27,343 bases of DNA. Origin: Chara braunii. Taxonomy: Eukaryota; Streptophyta; Charophyceae; Charales; Characeae. The notes under the pieces were generated by a model. It was not told the DNA's origin. It ran no database searches and worked only from the letters and a program-made list of their open reading frames with translations. The translations under genes were made by a program, and so were the position numbers. The DNA lies in assembly GCA_003427395.1 (NCBI GenBank), contig BFEA01000029.1, positions 3,818,083 through 3,845,425 on the forward strand, read 5' to 3'. This document shows, piece after piece, positions 9,121-18,601 of this stretch (position 1 is its first letter; the number at the start of each line of letters is the position of its first letter).

Positions 9121-9671
9121 GGTTGTCGCAGACGTCTTCGTCGCCTGTCCCCGCGCCCAAGTCCGTACTCACGAATCTCTTAAGCACATGTGTGATATGT
9201 GCTCCTTTTCCGAGCTCGTCCATGTGCGATTCGTCTTCACCGGAACCCCCAGTCCCGCGCCAGGTGCTGCGAAACGTTTGACGCTTCTACCCCACGAAGA
9301 TGGTTACTACTCCCACCTCGGCGATGGCACGGCGTCACACGCTTTGTCAACCTCCATTACCTCTCGACAGTCAACCCTGCGTGGCCCGGTGGCCCGCGCT
9401 AGCACTCCGCAGTTTCGCCCTGCGGCAGATCAATCAAGAAATCAATAGCTTATCTTGTTTTTTTTTTCCTTTTTTTTTTTTGTCATCCTCTTTCCTTATT
9501 TTTGTTTGGGGGGGGGGCCTAGGTGGTTCCAGCACCACTAACAGACCCCTCCTCCAACGCACCACCCCCCTGGCCGCTCAGTTGCGGGACTAAATGTGGC
9601 GTTTACGCGCATTTATTGAGTGCGCGTTCAAAACGTTCGAACGCCTGTTCAATGAACACGCGGTTACATAG
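9121..9671. other. Right part of insertion: unassigned DNA and palindromic end
   Basis: No recognised gene. 9130-9430 is GC-rich with a plus-strand open frame (9188-9448) that matches nothing I know. About 9455-9480 holds T runs and 9509-9518 a G run. At the end, gcgttc(9)gaacgc at 9624-9644 forms a hairpin and tgttcaatgaaca at about 9647-9659 is a palindrome with a one-base centre, close to the junction with gypsy RT at 9672. The GTTCAA/GAAC words match those at the left end (1862-1945). Confidence 0.5.
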
Positions 9672-10180
9672 TGTATAACTAGAAATTTGTCACGTTAGTA
9701 TCTGAAAAAGTCTTTCATACAACACTGGAAGGTATCACGGGCGTTCTTCATACCAGAAAGGCATCACATGAAACACGTAGTGGTTATACCTAGTTCCGGA
9801 AACTGCCTTAGGCTTATCTTCAGGGGCCACTTCGATCCGATGATACAACTACTTCAATTCTATCTTAGAGAAATACTTACAGTCCTTAAACCTCTCTAGC
9901 ATTTCATCTATAAGGGTAAGTGGTTCTGCATTCTTCACTATTATCGCATTCATACCCTTCTAGTATATACACAGTCTTAACTCACCTTCCTTCTTCGAAG
10001 CAAACAAAACAGGTGGACCATAAAGAGATGAGCTTGGTTTGTCCACCCTTTATCTACCAGCCTTTGGAGTTGCCATCTCAGCTCCTCTACCTATGAACTT
10101 GGTTTGTCCACCCTTTATCTACCAACCCTTGTAAATGGGACCCGTGAGAATCTTACTTTTTGGCTTTTATAGGTCCTTCT
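9672..10180 (-). pseudogene. Gypsy reverse transcriptase, N-terminal half
   Basis: On the minus strand, near-continuous RT blocks read LQRLVDKGWTNQ (about 10050), SSLYGPPVLFASKKEGELRL (about 10030-9970), GMNAIIVKNAEPLTLIDEML (about 9955-9900), RFKDCKYFSKIELK (about 9895-9855, motif A region), YHRIEVAPEDKPKA (about 9850-9810) and YNHYVFHVMPF (about 9790-9760). These match the gypsy RT order SPYGAPVLFVKKKDGxLR ... YFSKIDL..GYHQI ... YGHYEFxVMPFGLTNAP. The motif A catalytic Asp is changed to Glu (KIELK). The domain stops before YLDD at the edge of the composite insertion, and its other half is at 1858. Confidence 0.92.
10033..10124. repeat. Local 27-bp direct duplication in gypsy RT
   Basis: The sequence starting cttggtttgtccacccttta occurs at 10033-10059 and again at 10098-10124, period 65 bp. 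Both copies encode the VDKGWTNQ region of RT, so this is a small internal duplication made after insertion. A period of 65 breaks the frame. Confidence 0.85.
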
Positions 10181-10800
10181 ACTATTCTTTTGGCCGGCTC
10201 CTGCACGTCAGCGAACTCGTCTAGAAGTTTCTGAACTTGATGTGGCATAGACTCTCCCTCTTCTTCAGGCTCTCCTCCCTTTGCCCTATCCTCTTCTCTG
10301 GTATCACATAGGCCACATAGACCTGATCCATCGACTTCTTCCTTACTGTGTAACTAGACAATGCAAGGGCACTCATACAACAAATGGACAGGGAGGATTT
10401 TCAACCAGGCAAATGATACTGACAGACTTTCTTCTCCTCCTCCTCCTGACTGTGCAACCAACACTCCATCTTTACATCTGTTTTTGCCACCATTCCCCAA
10501 TCCCTGCCTAAGGCGATACTGAAGTTAGGATTTCTTCCACTAAATGGGTCAAAGAATACAATAGCTTTTCTACATTCTCTCTGCATAACAACCGAAAGTA
10601 TGCGTTAACCCCCGCAAGGTACCGCCCCTCACTCATCAAACTATTGTTGACCATCCTTGAGATTACTGGCTCTTCCAAATCTTGAACCTTCATTCCTAAT
10701 TGCTCTACGAGAGATACAACTTCGAGTGTCTATCATTGCATTCATTCTCACTTTGCTACTTCTACATTTGCTATCACTAATTGTCCTGGTGTTTTCTTTT
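10181..10800 (-). pseudogene. Gypsy protease and protease-RT spacer remnant
   Basis: Minus-strand VRMNAMIDTRSCIS at about 10755-10715 matches the retrotransposon aspartic protease site (usually MIDTGAxxxFIS), with the Gly of DTG changed to Arg. After a frame change come SLVEQLGMKVQDLEEPV (about 10715-10665) and open frames 10693-10508 and 10586-10401 containing DPFSGRNPNFSIALGRDW. Closer to RT, VQKLLDEFADVQEPAKRI (about 10235-10185) resembles the linker before the RT fingers in Ty3/gypsy pol. The protease would cut Gag-Pol; the altered active site and frameshifts make it inactive. Confidence 0.7.
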
Positions 10801-11122
10801 AACCAGCCCAGACCTCGCTAAGGGTGATCAGTTCCTCGCCTACGTTTGGAAAGGGACCGTTTAAAGAAAACCTACACACCGTTTACTTCATCGAAGCCGT
10901 TCTTCGACTTTCGTGTGCTGATTTCAGGCAAGCTTGATAGTTCCGAATTCATTGTTCAATCAGCAGGTTCGTCATAGTTTTATTGAAGAGGAACCTCAAA
11001 GACTAAGAGAAACATTTTATTGTACATACCTTATTTTCTAATTTCATTATTGATTAATTTAATAAATTAATTTATTAAAAAAATAAATTATTGGATATTA
11101 TGTATAAACCCAGGCTACCAGG

Positions 11123-11160
11123 CGGGCCGTCCAGGTCACCTTGTTTGCTTGGGCGGCCCG
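11123..11160. repeat. GC-rich hairpin
   Basis: cgggccgtcc (11123-11132) pairs with gggcggcccg (11151-11160) over 10 positions, one of them a G-T pair, around an 18-base loop. It stands next to an AT palindrome at 11061-11076. Such paired structures are common near the ends of MITEs or Helitrons, but I see no matching terminal repeats. Confidence 0.6.
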
Positions 11161-11794
11161 ACCGTGCAAGAGTCAAAGAGCGTCCAAGCAAAAAAAATAC
11201 AAATAAATAAAATTCTCAAAAATCTGAAAAAAAAACTACGCTATCGGGAAAACTAAACTGAACAACGTTCGCCTCAGGGTCACATCCAAATTCTTCACAA
11301 AATTGCAAATAAAAAGTTCAAAAATATTTGTTATTTTACTTCTTTTTTTTTTAATTGTTTTTGGCCCGGTCGGGCAAATGGTCCCGGGCGACTCTGGTAG
11401 CCTAGGTAGAAACCCTTTTCATATCTCACGTGTTATTGTCAACTTATCCATGCTATTAGGTAATAATACCGTAAGGTTTAATTTTAGGTTTAAAAAGATT
11501 TTTCCGGTGGCGATCGAAGAGCAACCTTCAAGACGCACCTTTGACGCTCGTGTTTGTTGGCTCGTGGAGAGAACAACAAAGAGCACAACAGAAAGACTCT
11601 GAGCCTAAGTATTTCTCAGTGACCGATAGTGTACAAGTATTGTGCGGGAAAGGTGAAAAGAACCCAAGCGTTGACTATTACCGCTACCAGTTCGCGTCTG
11701 TGTCACTGGCCCAGTGGAAACATTCAGGAGACACACAGTGTTAACCTGTCTGGGAGTGTATGCATTTGAGTCAGAAAATCAAAAGATATTTCAG

Positions 11795-11870
11795 TAAAAA
11801 ACGGAATCGAACCCATATCCCCTACAAGCGACCTTTGGACATGTGGTTGGCTACCTTAACCTCTGCCATG
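11795..11870 (-). mobile_element. tRNA-like A/B-box segment, possible SINE head
   Basis: The minus strand carries GGTTCGATTCC (11813-11803), an exact match to the RNA polymerase III B-box consensus GGTTCGANNCC. About 55 bases upstream is TGGCAGAGGTTAAGG (11868-11854), which resembles the D-arm/A-box of class II tRNAs (Ser/Leu type). The acceptor and T stems do not pair well, so this is not a working tRNA. A tRNA-derived SINE or decayed tRNA copy fits best. The 3' body and tail of a SINE were not delimited. Confidence 0.5.
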
Positions 11871-11984
11871 GCCTGCGTGGGAACGGTTCTCCTTTGCGCA
11901 TGCATTTTTTCCACTCACATTGGCAGCCCCCGTAGAGACAATTGTTAGTTCTACTCGCTACTCCATTTTGATTATTAGTGCCCC

Positions 11985-13650
11985 TTGTTGTCGTTGTGGT
12001 GCTTGATGGTTCAATTGTGCCCAAAACGGAATGATGTGGCCTTGCTTGCCATAGTTAAAGCACAACTGATTGTCCCGACAGTGGTGCAATTGGGACTTTG
12101 ACAGGTTCATCTCTGGCCAAGGCTGGCCTTCCCCTTGCTCGGGGTGTGGTAAAAAAATTCCAGGACCATGAGGTTCAAATCAGCCACCTCTCGCTTGCTG
12201 CGATGACCATTGTCAAACACCTTATCCTTGTGGTTGGGAACTTGGCCTTTGACCACCTCTTCCTTGTGGCCCTCCCCTATGGGCTGCAACGACAACGTAA
12301 TCCCCTCCTTGAATGTACCTGCCATCATCCTGTGTGTCATCTACAATGACTACTTTTGATTCTCCTCCCTCTAAAGAGACAAGACATGATCACTAGTTCA
12401 CAAACTATTGAGTAACTTCTTCCCCTTATATATGCTCCCCCTTCTCAATTCAGAGGTTAAAGGAAGATGGCGTCGTTATTGCATTATTGCTAAATATGGA
12501 GCCCAAACAGTGTATTTTTTTGCAAGTGAACCTAGCTAATTCTCCTCACTCTAAAGAGGCAAAGACATGGTCCCTAGTTCGCGAACTATTGAGGAACTTC
12601 TTCAGCTTATATATGCTCATTCTTCTCAATTCAGAGGTGAGGGGGATATCAAGTAGTTGTTGCATTGTCACTAAATATCAAGCCCGCTCAGTGTAGTTTC
12701 TGCACATGAACTTTGTTGACCCTTTTCTGCAGCTAAGACCGTGCTAATGAACTTGGGCATACTGAGATAAATCTGATTTAACTGTTGTTCCTACGTTACA
12801 TTTTAATCCCCTTGTTCTGGTCCGTAAACCTAACTTTCAATTACCCAATGAATTTGGCTAGAGATTTGCTAGCGCCATACATATCTAGCCGGTCTCCACA
12901 GTTGTTCTCTACCATTTGGTGAATCACCCATGACTTCAGTTCACCCTTTAATGCAGCACATGCATAAATTACGTATCAGTCCTCTTCTATTTGCTCTATG
13001 AAGATGAAAGTCCGTATCTTTGCAATCCATGCATTTGAATCCCCGTCTGGTTTGCCATGATACACGTCAAGGGACTTCATCTTATAGCAGGAACGGTCCT
13101 CACCAGCCTTGTAATGGGGTTCCTCCCTAGCCTGCTTTTCTTCCTCACCGCCCTGTTTTTTCTCCTCTGCACCGCCTTCTCTACTTTCTTTCTCACTGCT
13201 TCCTTTCTTCTCCTCTAACAACCTTTTTTCCAACCGTGTGTCGTATAAGCCCTCAAATCCAGCGTTAAGAGTTCGTTGTACCCTGTTCTCTAATCCGTCG
13301 TTTAGAATGGTTAAGCATTCGGTAAGGCTACTAAACTTGCGATTCCCCCGGAGTCTATGCTTCTCCAGCATCTGGGTCATATCCTCCAACTTCTTCCATA
13401 CTTCTTTGATCGCCGCTTGATTGTTCAGAGCTAGTGTAGATACCCCGTTCACATCCGCTTGGCCACTCTCTTTCTGCTTTTTGATACAGGTGGACAACTA
13501 CTCCTTTGACAGCTCCACCGCCAACTTCCGCATGTTTTCTTCTTAGCCTTCCACTTCTTGATTGCCTCCTCCAATTCTTCTCTCCTTTTTCTTTTGTTGA
13601 AAACACAGAACCTTGCGGTTTTAGCTCCTTTCCATTCTGGGGAGCATCAG
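11985..13650 (-). pseudogene. Gypsy gag remnant
   Basis: Gag forms the virus-like particle. From the 5' side: a Lys/Glu-rich coiled-coil-like start (KKKERRIGGGNQ and KRKKREELEEAIKKWKAKKK, about 13600-13530); the open frame 13497-12976 with LALNNQAAIKEVWKKLEDMT and a long Glu/Lys tract; then the capsid start KSLDVYHGKPDGDSNAWIAK (about 13080-13025) and FIFIEQIEED, similar to the 'FxGxxDP..W..KIRxFF' opening of gypsy capsids. It continues past a stop as YVIYACAALKGELKSWVIHQ. A CCHC knuckle ends it (about 12045-12005): CFNYGKQGHIIPFW, with the second and last Cys replaced by Tyr and Trp. A 180-bp tandem duplication interrupts the distal part. Confidence 0.75.
12361..12716. repeat. 180-bp tandem duplication (two copies) within gypsy gag
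   Basis: Copies at about 12361-12540 and 12541-12716 share ctaaagag, gacatg, ctagttc, aactattga, ttatatatgctc, ttctcaattcagaggt and a common end, with scattered differences. Each copy has a TATA-like ttatatatg. The period is a multiple of three, so duplicated coding DNA would keep frame (60 codons). Minus-strand translation contains SELRRMSIYKLKKFLN in one copy. It may be a duplicated piece of gag or a separate short tandem insert; the copies have diverged, so it is not recent. Confidence 0.85.
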
Positions 13651-15149
13651 TCTGGTTCCTATTCCACTAGTAGGTCATAGGAAATTACAAATGGATACTC
13701 ACACACACTCCTCCTCATTATAGTTGATAGGCTCGAGGGGCAGCATTGATTGCTTCCATGAGGAAGGATGTACCCCGTCTCACCCCTGCCTAAGTTAGTC
13801 GGTCCGACTGACTTTTATGAGCAGCTCACTAGCGCCCCTTCTTGGTTTCCTTCTCTCTAAGTGAACCTAGCCTCCCCATTTTTTCTCTCCGCTTCTGCTA
13901 GGCGATAATCAACAATCACTATGGAAGGTCCGATTGCCAATATCCAATCATTGGATATCTGTCCTTTTCCTCCTTGCCCTTCCTTCTTTTTTTGTTCTCC
14001 TTCTTCGTCACTCTCTTCTCCACTACCATTATCTCCTTCTCAAGTCTTCCGCCCCTCTTCTTCTCCTTTGCGGTTTTTCATACTCTTCGTCCCCTAGGTG
14101 TAAAGTCTGCCTACTACTGTGGTCGTCTATCACCAGAAGATGTATGTTATGCCAAAATCCCTGGGGAAAGGAGGGGTTCGAGAGTACAAAACAAGCAAGA
14201 ACGCAGTCAAGGTCGATTTGGAAGCAACGGGTCCCTCCGTCATTTTCCAAGCAAGTGTTCTACTCCATATGGAGGAAGTGCTTGTGGTATGTCAACCTCG
14301 CCGAATCTAACTCGTTCACAAAGTGAGGCAAATGTATCCGCCTTTGACAAGCCAGAGACAACACCACGAGTCATCGTCGTGAACATGACAAATTTGATTG
14401 AGAGTACAATAAGCACCGACTTGAGCAGGTCGCCCACCGTGCCGATTACGCTGGCTTGAAACTTCGTTCAATTTTGAAGCCCGCAAAATAGCTTTGTCTT
14501 GTCATAGATGAGATGGATCAGAAAAAGACAATTATTCCTCACATCGGCATGTATAATTACTCCAAGGATCGTAAGGATGACAGGTTGTTTAGCGATTGTC
14601 CGCAACTCAATGTCCGTGCTTTCAACTTTACCGCTTGTCGATCGCAGGCATGCCCCTAAACCTCCTGCCGACTTGTGCCCTACTTTATAGCAACAAAAAA
14701 ACGACTCTTGCAGCTCAATCCAGGGAAAGACGAACAAAATAGTGAATCATCGTCATACACCCGTTATGGAGGCTCAGGGTGTCGAATACCTCACCTCCAA
14801 GCTCGCTAAAGATTTTCTCTCACCGGCTTGAACTCAGATCTGGACCGAGAGCCCGCCCAAAGATGGAGGTATGCTTCCGCAAGGAATCTTGAAAATGTAG
14901 AGAAACACGCTAGCGTGATGTGACCCGCGGACAGCAAGGCCCACCCGCCAAGAACCGCACAAGCTAGGGGAGATAGCAGCTACATTGGCGACCCATCGCC
15001 CGTTGACTTGAGCATCGGCGCCCCCCGGGTAGGCATGCGTCGAAGTGGGTTCACCCATGTGGCAAGCGACCGATGTGCAGACGCCAGCGTGGCATCTGAA
15101 GGGAAGAAGATACCCGACAGAGACATCCTGAAGATGACGACAAGCTACA
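13651..15149. other. Unassigned 1.5 kb between gypsy gag and LINE-B
   Basis: I recognise no domain. The gypsy 5' LTR and primer-binding site should lie here if preserved, but I could not find the usual PBS or LTR ends. Bases 13934-14100 are strongly pyrimidine-rich and end in cccctag, which looks like a 3' splice site but may be chance. Between 14119 and 14460 two overlapping plus-strand open frames are seen: 14119-14310, containing VREYKTSKNAVKVDLEATG, and 13974-14459, with an artefactual hydrophobic start from the pyrimidine tract. Neither matches a family I know. 14830-15150 is GC-rich and non-coding in appearance. Confidence 0.45.
14119..14310 (+). CDS. Short open frame of unknown nature
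   Basis: The 63 codons read as ordinary, non-repetitive protein (KGGVREYKTSKNAVKVDL, then FQASVLLHMEEVLVV), with mixed hydrophobic and charged residues. The frame is open upstream of the first Met as well. It starts just after the pyrimidine tract and cccctag near 14098, so it could be an exon remnant, or a piece of an unrecognised transposon. There is no evidence of expression. A competing frame (to 14459) is open longer. I cannot name a function. Confidence 0.2.
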   Translation: MVVYHQKMYVMPKSLGKGGVREYKTSKNAVKVDLEATGPSVIFQASVLLHMEEVLVVCQPRRI

Positions 15150-15660
15150 GACTAGCTACAAGCTAGAGACGGACAATCGGAGGAGGTAAGTAAGGCGAAG
15201 ACAGGGGAAAGAGAATGTGGACACGTACTGCCAAATCCAACTGCGGCAAGATAGTGTAGTGGTGGAGAGATAGGGGAGGAAGGTCAGCGGACACTGAACA
15301 GACGAGCAGGTAAGGCGAAACCGTGAGGACGGAGGACGCTGAAGCATAAGTGAGTACGGGAGTTGAGGCCGATATAAGGACAAGACGGAGGAATGAGAAT
15401 ACAGGAGGAAATAACGGACGATGGATGTGTATAAGGAGCTGAGAAGTTGAGAGGACCGTAGAGAGAAAGGCAGTATAAGGATGGGTCACTCGAGAAAGTA
15501 CAGGGAACAAACACAAACATAGAGGGTGGGGACACGAGCAGGAGGTGCTCATGCCACGTGGCAACGTGAGAAGAAATTGGCTACGCAAGGAGGGTGTAAC
15601 CAAAAGAAGCTGACAGAGCTGAAGGCAAACGGGAGCTGACACGAGTGGAGCAACGAATAG
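15150..15660 (+). other. LINE-B purine-rich leader
   Basis: No coding content. The plus strand is rich in G and A (the minus strand reads CT-rich, producing artefact open frames). It corresponds in place and composition to the purine-rich leader of LINE-A at 8560-9120. From about 15690 to 15870 the composition reverses to C/T-rich before the tandem units begin. I take it as the 5' part of the element, but the exact 5' boundary is not visible. Confidence 0.5.
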
Positions 15661-15867
15661 AAGAACTGCTAGTGGTAAGAGCCTCTACCAGCGAGTACCA
15701 GCGACCCCCGACACACTGACTCCGACCCTCCAACTTCCCCAACCCTCGACCTGCTCCTCCCAGCCCGCCCATCATCACAATTGCCCAAGACTCCCTCTCT
15801 CTCTCTCCCCACCGGTTACCTTCTACACAACCAGTCAAACAGACCCCCTACTCACTCATCATAGGTG

Positions 15868-17423
15868 TACCCCGGTGTTCCCTCCCCTTTCAGGCCAGCT
15901 TCCTCCCCCACAACCACAGAAACTGATGACCACTCGAAGGAGGGACGACCCCGGATCACCTAGTCCATTCAAGCGATCGTGAAACAAAAGAAACCAGAGA
16001 CAATTAAATTGACATCAACTGCACAGTCCAGCCTGTGAAACTAGAGATATTGGTGTCAACACATTTGCCATTGGCTGCATAGTCCCGCCAATCAAAAACC
16101 CTAACACAAAATAAAAATTACATAATCCAGTCACTCAGAACGTTGACACAAAAAAGGACTACTATTTTGAAAATACGTTAGTCTGTCACGTGTACATGGT
16201 TGAGTGTCTGACTGACTAAAAATGCTACAACGACCACTGCTTGTCGGAAGGTGTGGAATAGATGATGGGACAAAAATACAAACCAGCGACCCCGCAAGTG
16301 GGACAATGAAACATCCACCTGCGACTGACTCAGCTGGCAAATGAGACATAGACACCCCCCTTCCCCACATCCGCCCGACAAAAGCAAACGTCCAAAGATG
16401 GCATCACAGCCAACCCAACTCCTGCAGCGCAGATGGGGGCTACGGGGCCGACAGGCACGGCCCCTGAGCGGACTTCAGGGGACAACACTGGGATGAGAAC
16501 TGACAAGATACAAAGGGACAAGCAGGCGGATGACATAACAACAAAACAAGGGAGAGGGGAAAAAACACAGAAGGATAAAGTGTTACAAGGGGGAGTGAAA
16601 GAAACATGGAAAGATAAAGTGGTAACCTTGGGAAAACCCCCCACAACACCCCGTTCGCCTCCTTTCAAGCTAGCTTCCTCCCCCACAACCATAAAAACTG
16701 ACGACCACTCGAAGGAGGGACGGCCCTGTATCGTCTGGTCCATACAAGCGATTGTGAAACAAAGGAAATTGGAGACAATTGAATTGACATCGGCTGCACA
16801 GTCCAGCCTAAGAAGCCAGAGACGTCAACACATTTGCCATCGGCTGCATAGTCCCACCAATCAAAAACCCTAACACGAAATAAAAATTACATAATCCAGT
16901 CACTCGGAACGCAGACACAAAAAATGACTACTATTTTGAAAATACGTTAGTCTGTTGCGTGTACATGCTCGAGTGTTTGACTGACTAAAAATGCTACAAC
17001 GACCAATGCCCGTCGTAAGGTGTGGAATAGATGATGGGACAAAAAAACAAACCAGCGACCCCGCAAGTGGGACAATGAAACATCCACTTGCGAATGACTC
17101 AGCTGGCAAATGGGATAAAGACACCCCCCTCCCCCAGACCCGCCCGACAAAAGCAACCGTCCAAAGATGGCGTCACAACCAACTCAACCCTTGCAACGCA
17201 AACGGGGGCCACGAGGCCGACAAGCACGCCCCCTGAGACAGACACGCCCCCCTGGACTTCAGGGGACAACACTGGGATGAGAACTGACAAGATACAAGGG
17301 GACAAGCAGGCGGACGACACAACAACAAAGCAAGGGGGAGGGGAAAGACATGGAAGGATAAAGTGGTACAAGGGGGAGCGAAAGAAACATGGAAGGATAA
17401 AGTGGTAACCTCAGAACAACCCC
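15868..17423 (+). repeat. Two tandem units of about 775 bp at the 5' end of LINE-B
   Basis: Unit 1 (about 15868-16640) and unit 2 (about 16645-17423) match along their whole length. Anchor pairs: ctttcaggccagct (15887) with ctttcaagctagct (16662); gactactattttgaaaatac (16157 and 16926); atggc.tcaca (16398 and 17167); ggggacaacactgggatga (about 16478 and 17262). The offset is 769-775 bp, rising to 784 after a 15-bp insertion in unit 2. Unit 2 runs directly into ORF1. Each unit ends in a stretch encoding KETWKDKVV, the equivalent of RTWADKLR in LINE-A ORF1. This resembles 5' promoter monomers of some L1 families, although a simple tandem duplication is also possible. Confidence 0.88.
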
Positions 17424-18601
17424 CCACAGACAACCCATTCACCTTGGTAAGCAGGAAAGCGACGTCGCCCCAACTGCTCAAAACTCTCTCAACCCCCACA
17501 CAAACCGAAACACATAGATCATCCACCCTTGACTCAATGACCCATCTCAGAAGACACTTTATCCAACAATTGTATGTGGAGCCTGAGAGAAAATTCCAGG
17601 TCAAGGAGGGATACATTTATCCCCACCCACTCTTTCCGGCTCAAGCCAGGGTCATCAGGGATACGATCTATGCACAGAAAGCGGTGCATTTTCGATTCCA
17701 ACCCACGCAGTCGTGCCTGACAATTAACGACAAGATCAAATGGATCACAAACAAGCTCGCGTCGATTACACCTGACAGGCAACTGGCCCATGACCACTTT
17801 CTAATTGTGGTGGATAACCCGGACTGCATCACTGTGGTTGCCTTGTAATCCACTGATAATCACCTCCTCCTCAGAAATAGGGCCTTACTGTTCGGAGGAA
17901 AATCGGTGCAGGTGGTACCGTGGTCCCTGACCAACCCACAATCCAGTGATGAGCGAAGGGGATATCTTATGAAATCCAATTTTTGGGTGGAGTTCAGATT
18001 CGTGCCTCTCAATGTGTAGGGGGCGATCCTTATAGATCTGGAGAACATCGCTCACATCAAGAACTATTTTATAGACTTACCACAATTTCTGGGTAAGCGG
18101 GATGACTCTCTATTGGTGGCAGTGGAGTGGGATGAGACATACCCATTCCCCCTCGATGAAGAATGAAGATATTACCACGGGGGCAGAGAATTCTCCGTTC
18201 CGGTTAGCCACACGCAAAATCCGTGGTGCTATGCTTGCAAAATAAGAGGTCACCTATGCTCGGATGAGCTCTGTCCGTCCAACAAGAAAAAAAGGATCAA
18301 GGGTCCGGTGGTCCCTCACCCGGCGAACGAAGAGAGGTGGAATCCGGAAGAGGAGCTGCAAGGTTGGACTTTTAGAGCATATGCGGATGGACGCCACGAG
18401 AAATGGATGTGGCAAGGGAAAGGTCAGCCATCGGCCTATCCGTCAGGGGCCAAGATTGCATCACATAATGACCCCAAACAAAAAAGTAAACGCGAACAGT
18501 CTCCGATGTCGGGGGGCCAGTCAAAAGAAAGGAGGAGCAATGCCCACACAAACACTGGCAACAAGGGAAAACAACAGAAGTGGCCAGGGCGAGGGGAGTA
18601 A
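17363..18601 (+). pseudogene. LINE-B ORF1: DUF4283-like plus CCHC knuckle region
   Basis: A single frame runs from 17363 (or earlier, from unit 2) to 18601 with internal stops at 17846, 18017 and 18164. After ETWKDKVV come RRHFIQQLYVEPERKF, IKWITNKLASI and LAHDHFLIVV (about 17740-17808), then KSVQVVPWSL (about 17905-17935), WVEFRFVPLNV, FLGKRDDSLLVAVEWDE and the knuckle WCYACKIRGHLCSDELC (about 18226-18276), spaced CX2CX4HX6C. Every block has a counterpart in LINE-A ORF1 in the same order. The knuckle is followed by a basic, low-complexity tail (SKERRSNAHTN). The product would be an RNA-binding LINE ORF1 protein. Two of the three stops fit CAG or CGA changed to TAG or TGA. Confidence 0.88.

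Larger units (their letters stand above)
1859..9671. mobile_element. Composite insertion of about 7.8 kb inside gypsy RT
   Basis: The gypsy RT breaks between its 'FLV' strand (right side, near 9680) and YLDD (left side, near 1857). Both halves are on the minus strand and in the expected order. The flanks look like a degenerate target duplication: tatacaact at 1850-1858 against tgtataact at 9672-9680, differing at two positions. Both ends of the insert are rich in short GTTC/GAAC palindromes. The interior carries a minus-strand LINE plus low-complexity DNA. Which element type made the original insertion is uncertain; the LINE may have jumped into an earlier insertion. Confidence 0.75.
10801..11984. 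other. Stretch of about 1.2 kb between gypsy gag and protease; no gene
   Basis: In gypsy elements the gag knuckle and protease are normally close together, so most of this stretch is probably inserted. It is unlike its flanks. 11040-11100 is almost pure AT with a perfect 16-bp palindrome (aataaattaatttatt, 11061-11076). 11121-11160 has a GC-rich hairpin, and A and T runs are frequent from 11190 to 11355. A second GC palindrome, gcccggtcgggc, is at about 11364. The open frames on the plus strand at 11303-11602 and 11541-11744 have no recognisable domains. A tRNA-like segment lies at 11795-11870. Confidence 0.55.

Noticed and set aside
1859-9671. Insert as a single LTR element (begins TG at 1861, ttaca near 9668)
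   Set aside because: No long direct terminal repeats were seen and the flanking 5-mers do not match; the TG...CA ends are likely chance.
11795-11870. Functional tRNA gene
   Set aside because: The B box is exact but T and acceptor stems do not pair; better described as tRNA-derived.
13974-14459. Membrane protein with N-terminal hydrophobic segment
   Set aside because: The hydrophobic start is the translation of a pyrimidine-rich tract, which gives Phe/Leu/Ser in any frame.
15163-15642. 159-codon minus-strand open frame upstream of LINE-B
   Set aside because: The Leu/Ser/Pro-rich translation is simply the antisense of the purine-rich leader; no domain.
16330-17616. Several paired minus-strand open frames (16330-16743, 17099-17371, 17173-17616)
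   Set aside because: They appear in pairs because the 775-bp unit is duplicated. They are antisense to LINE-B ORF1 and have no known domain.
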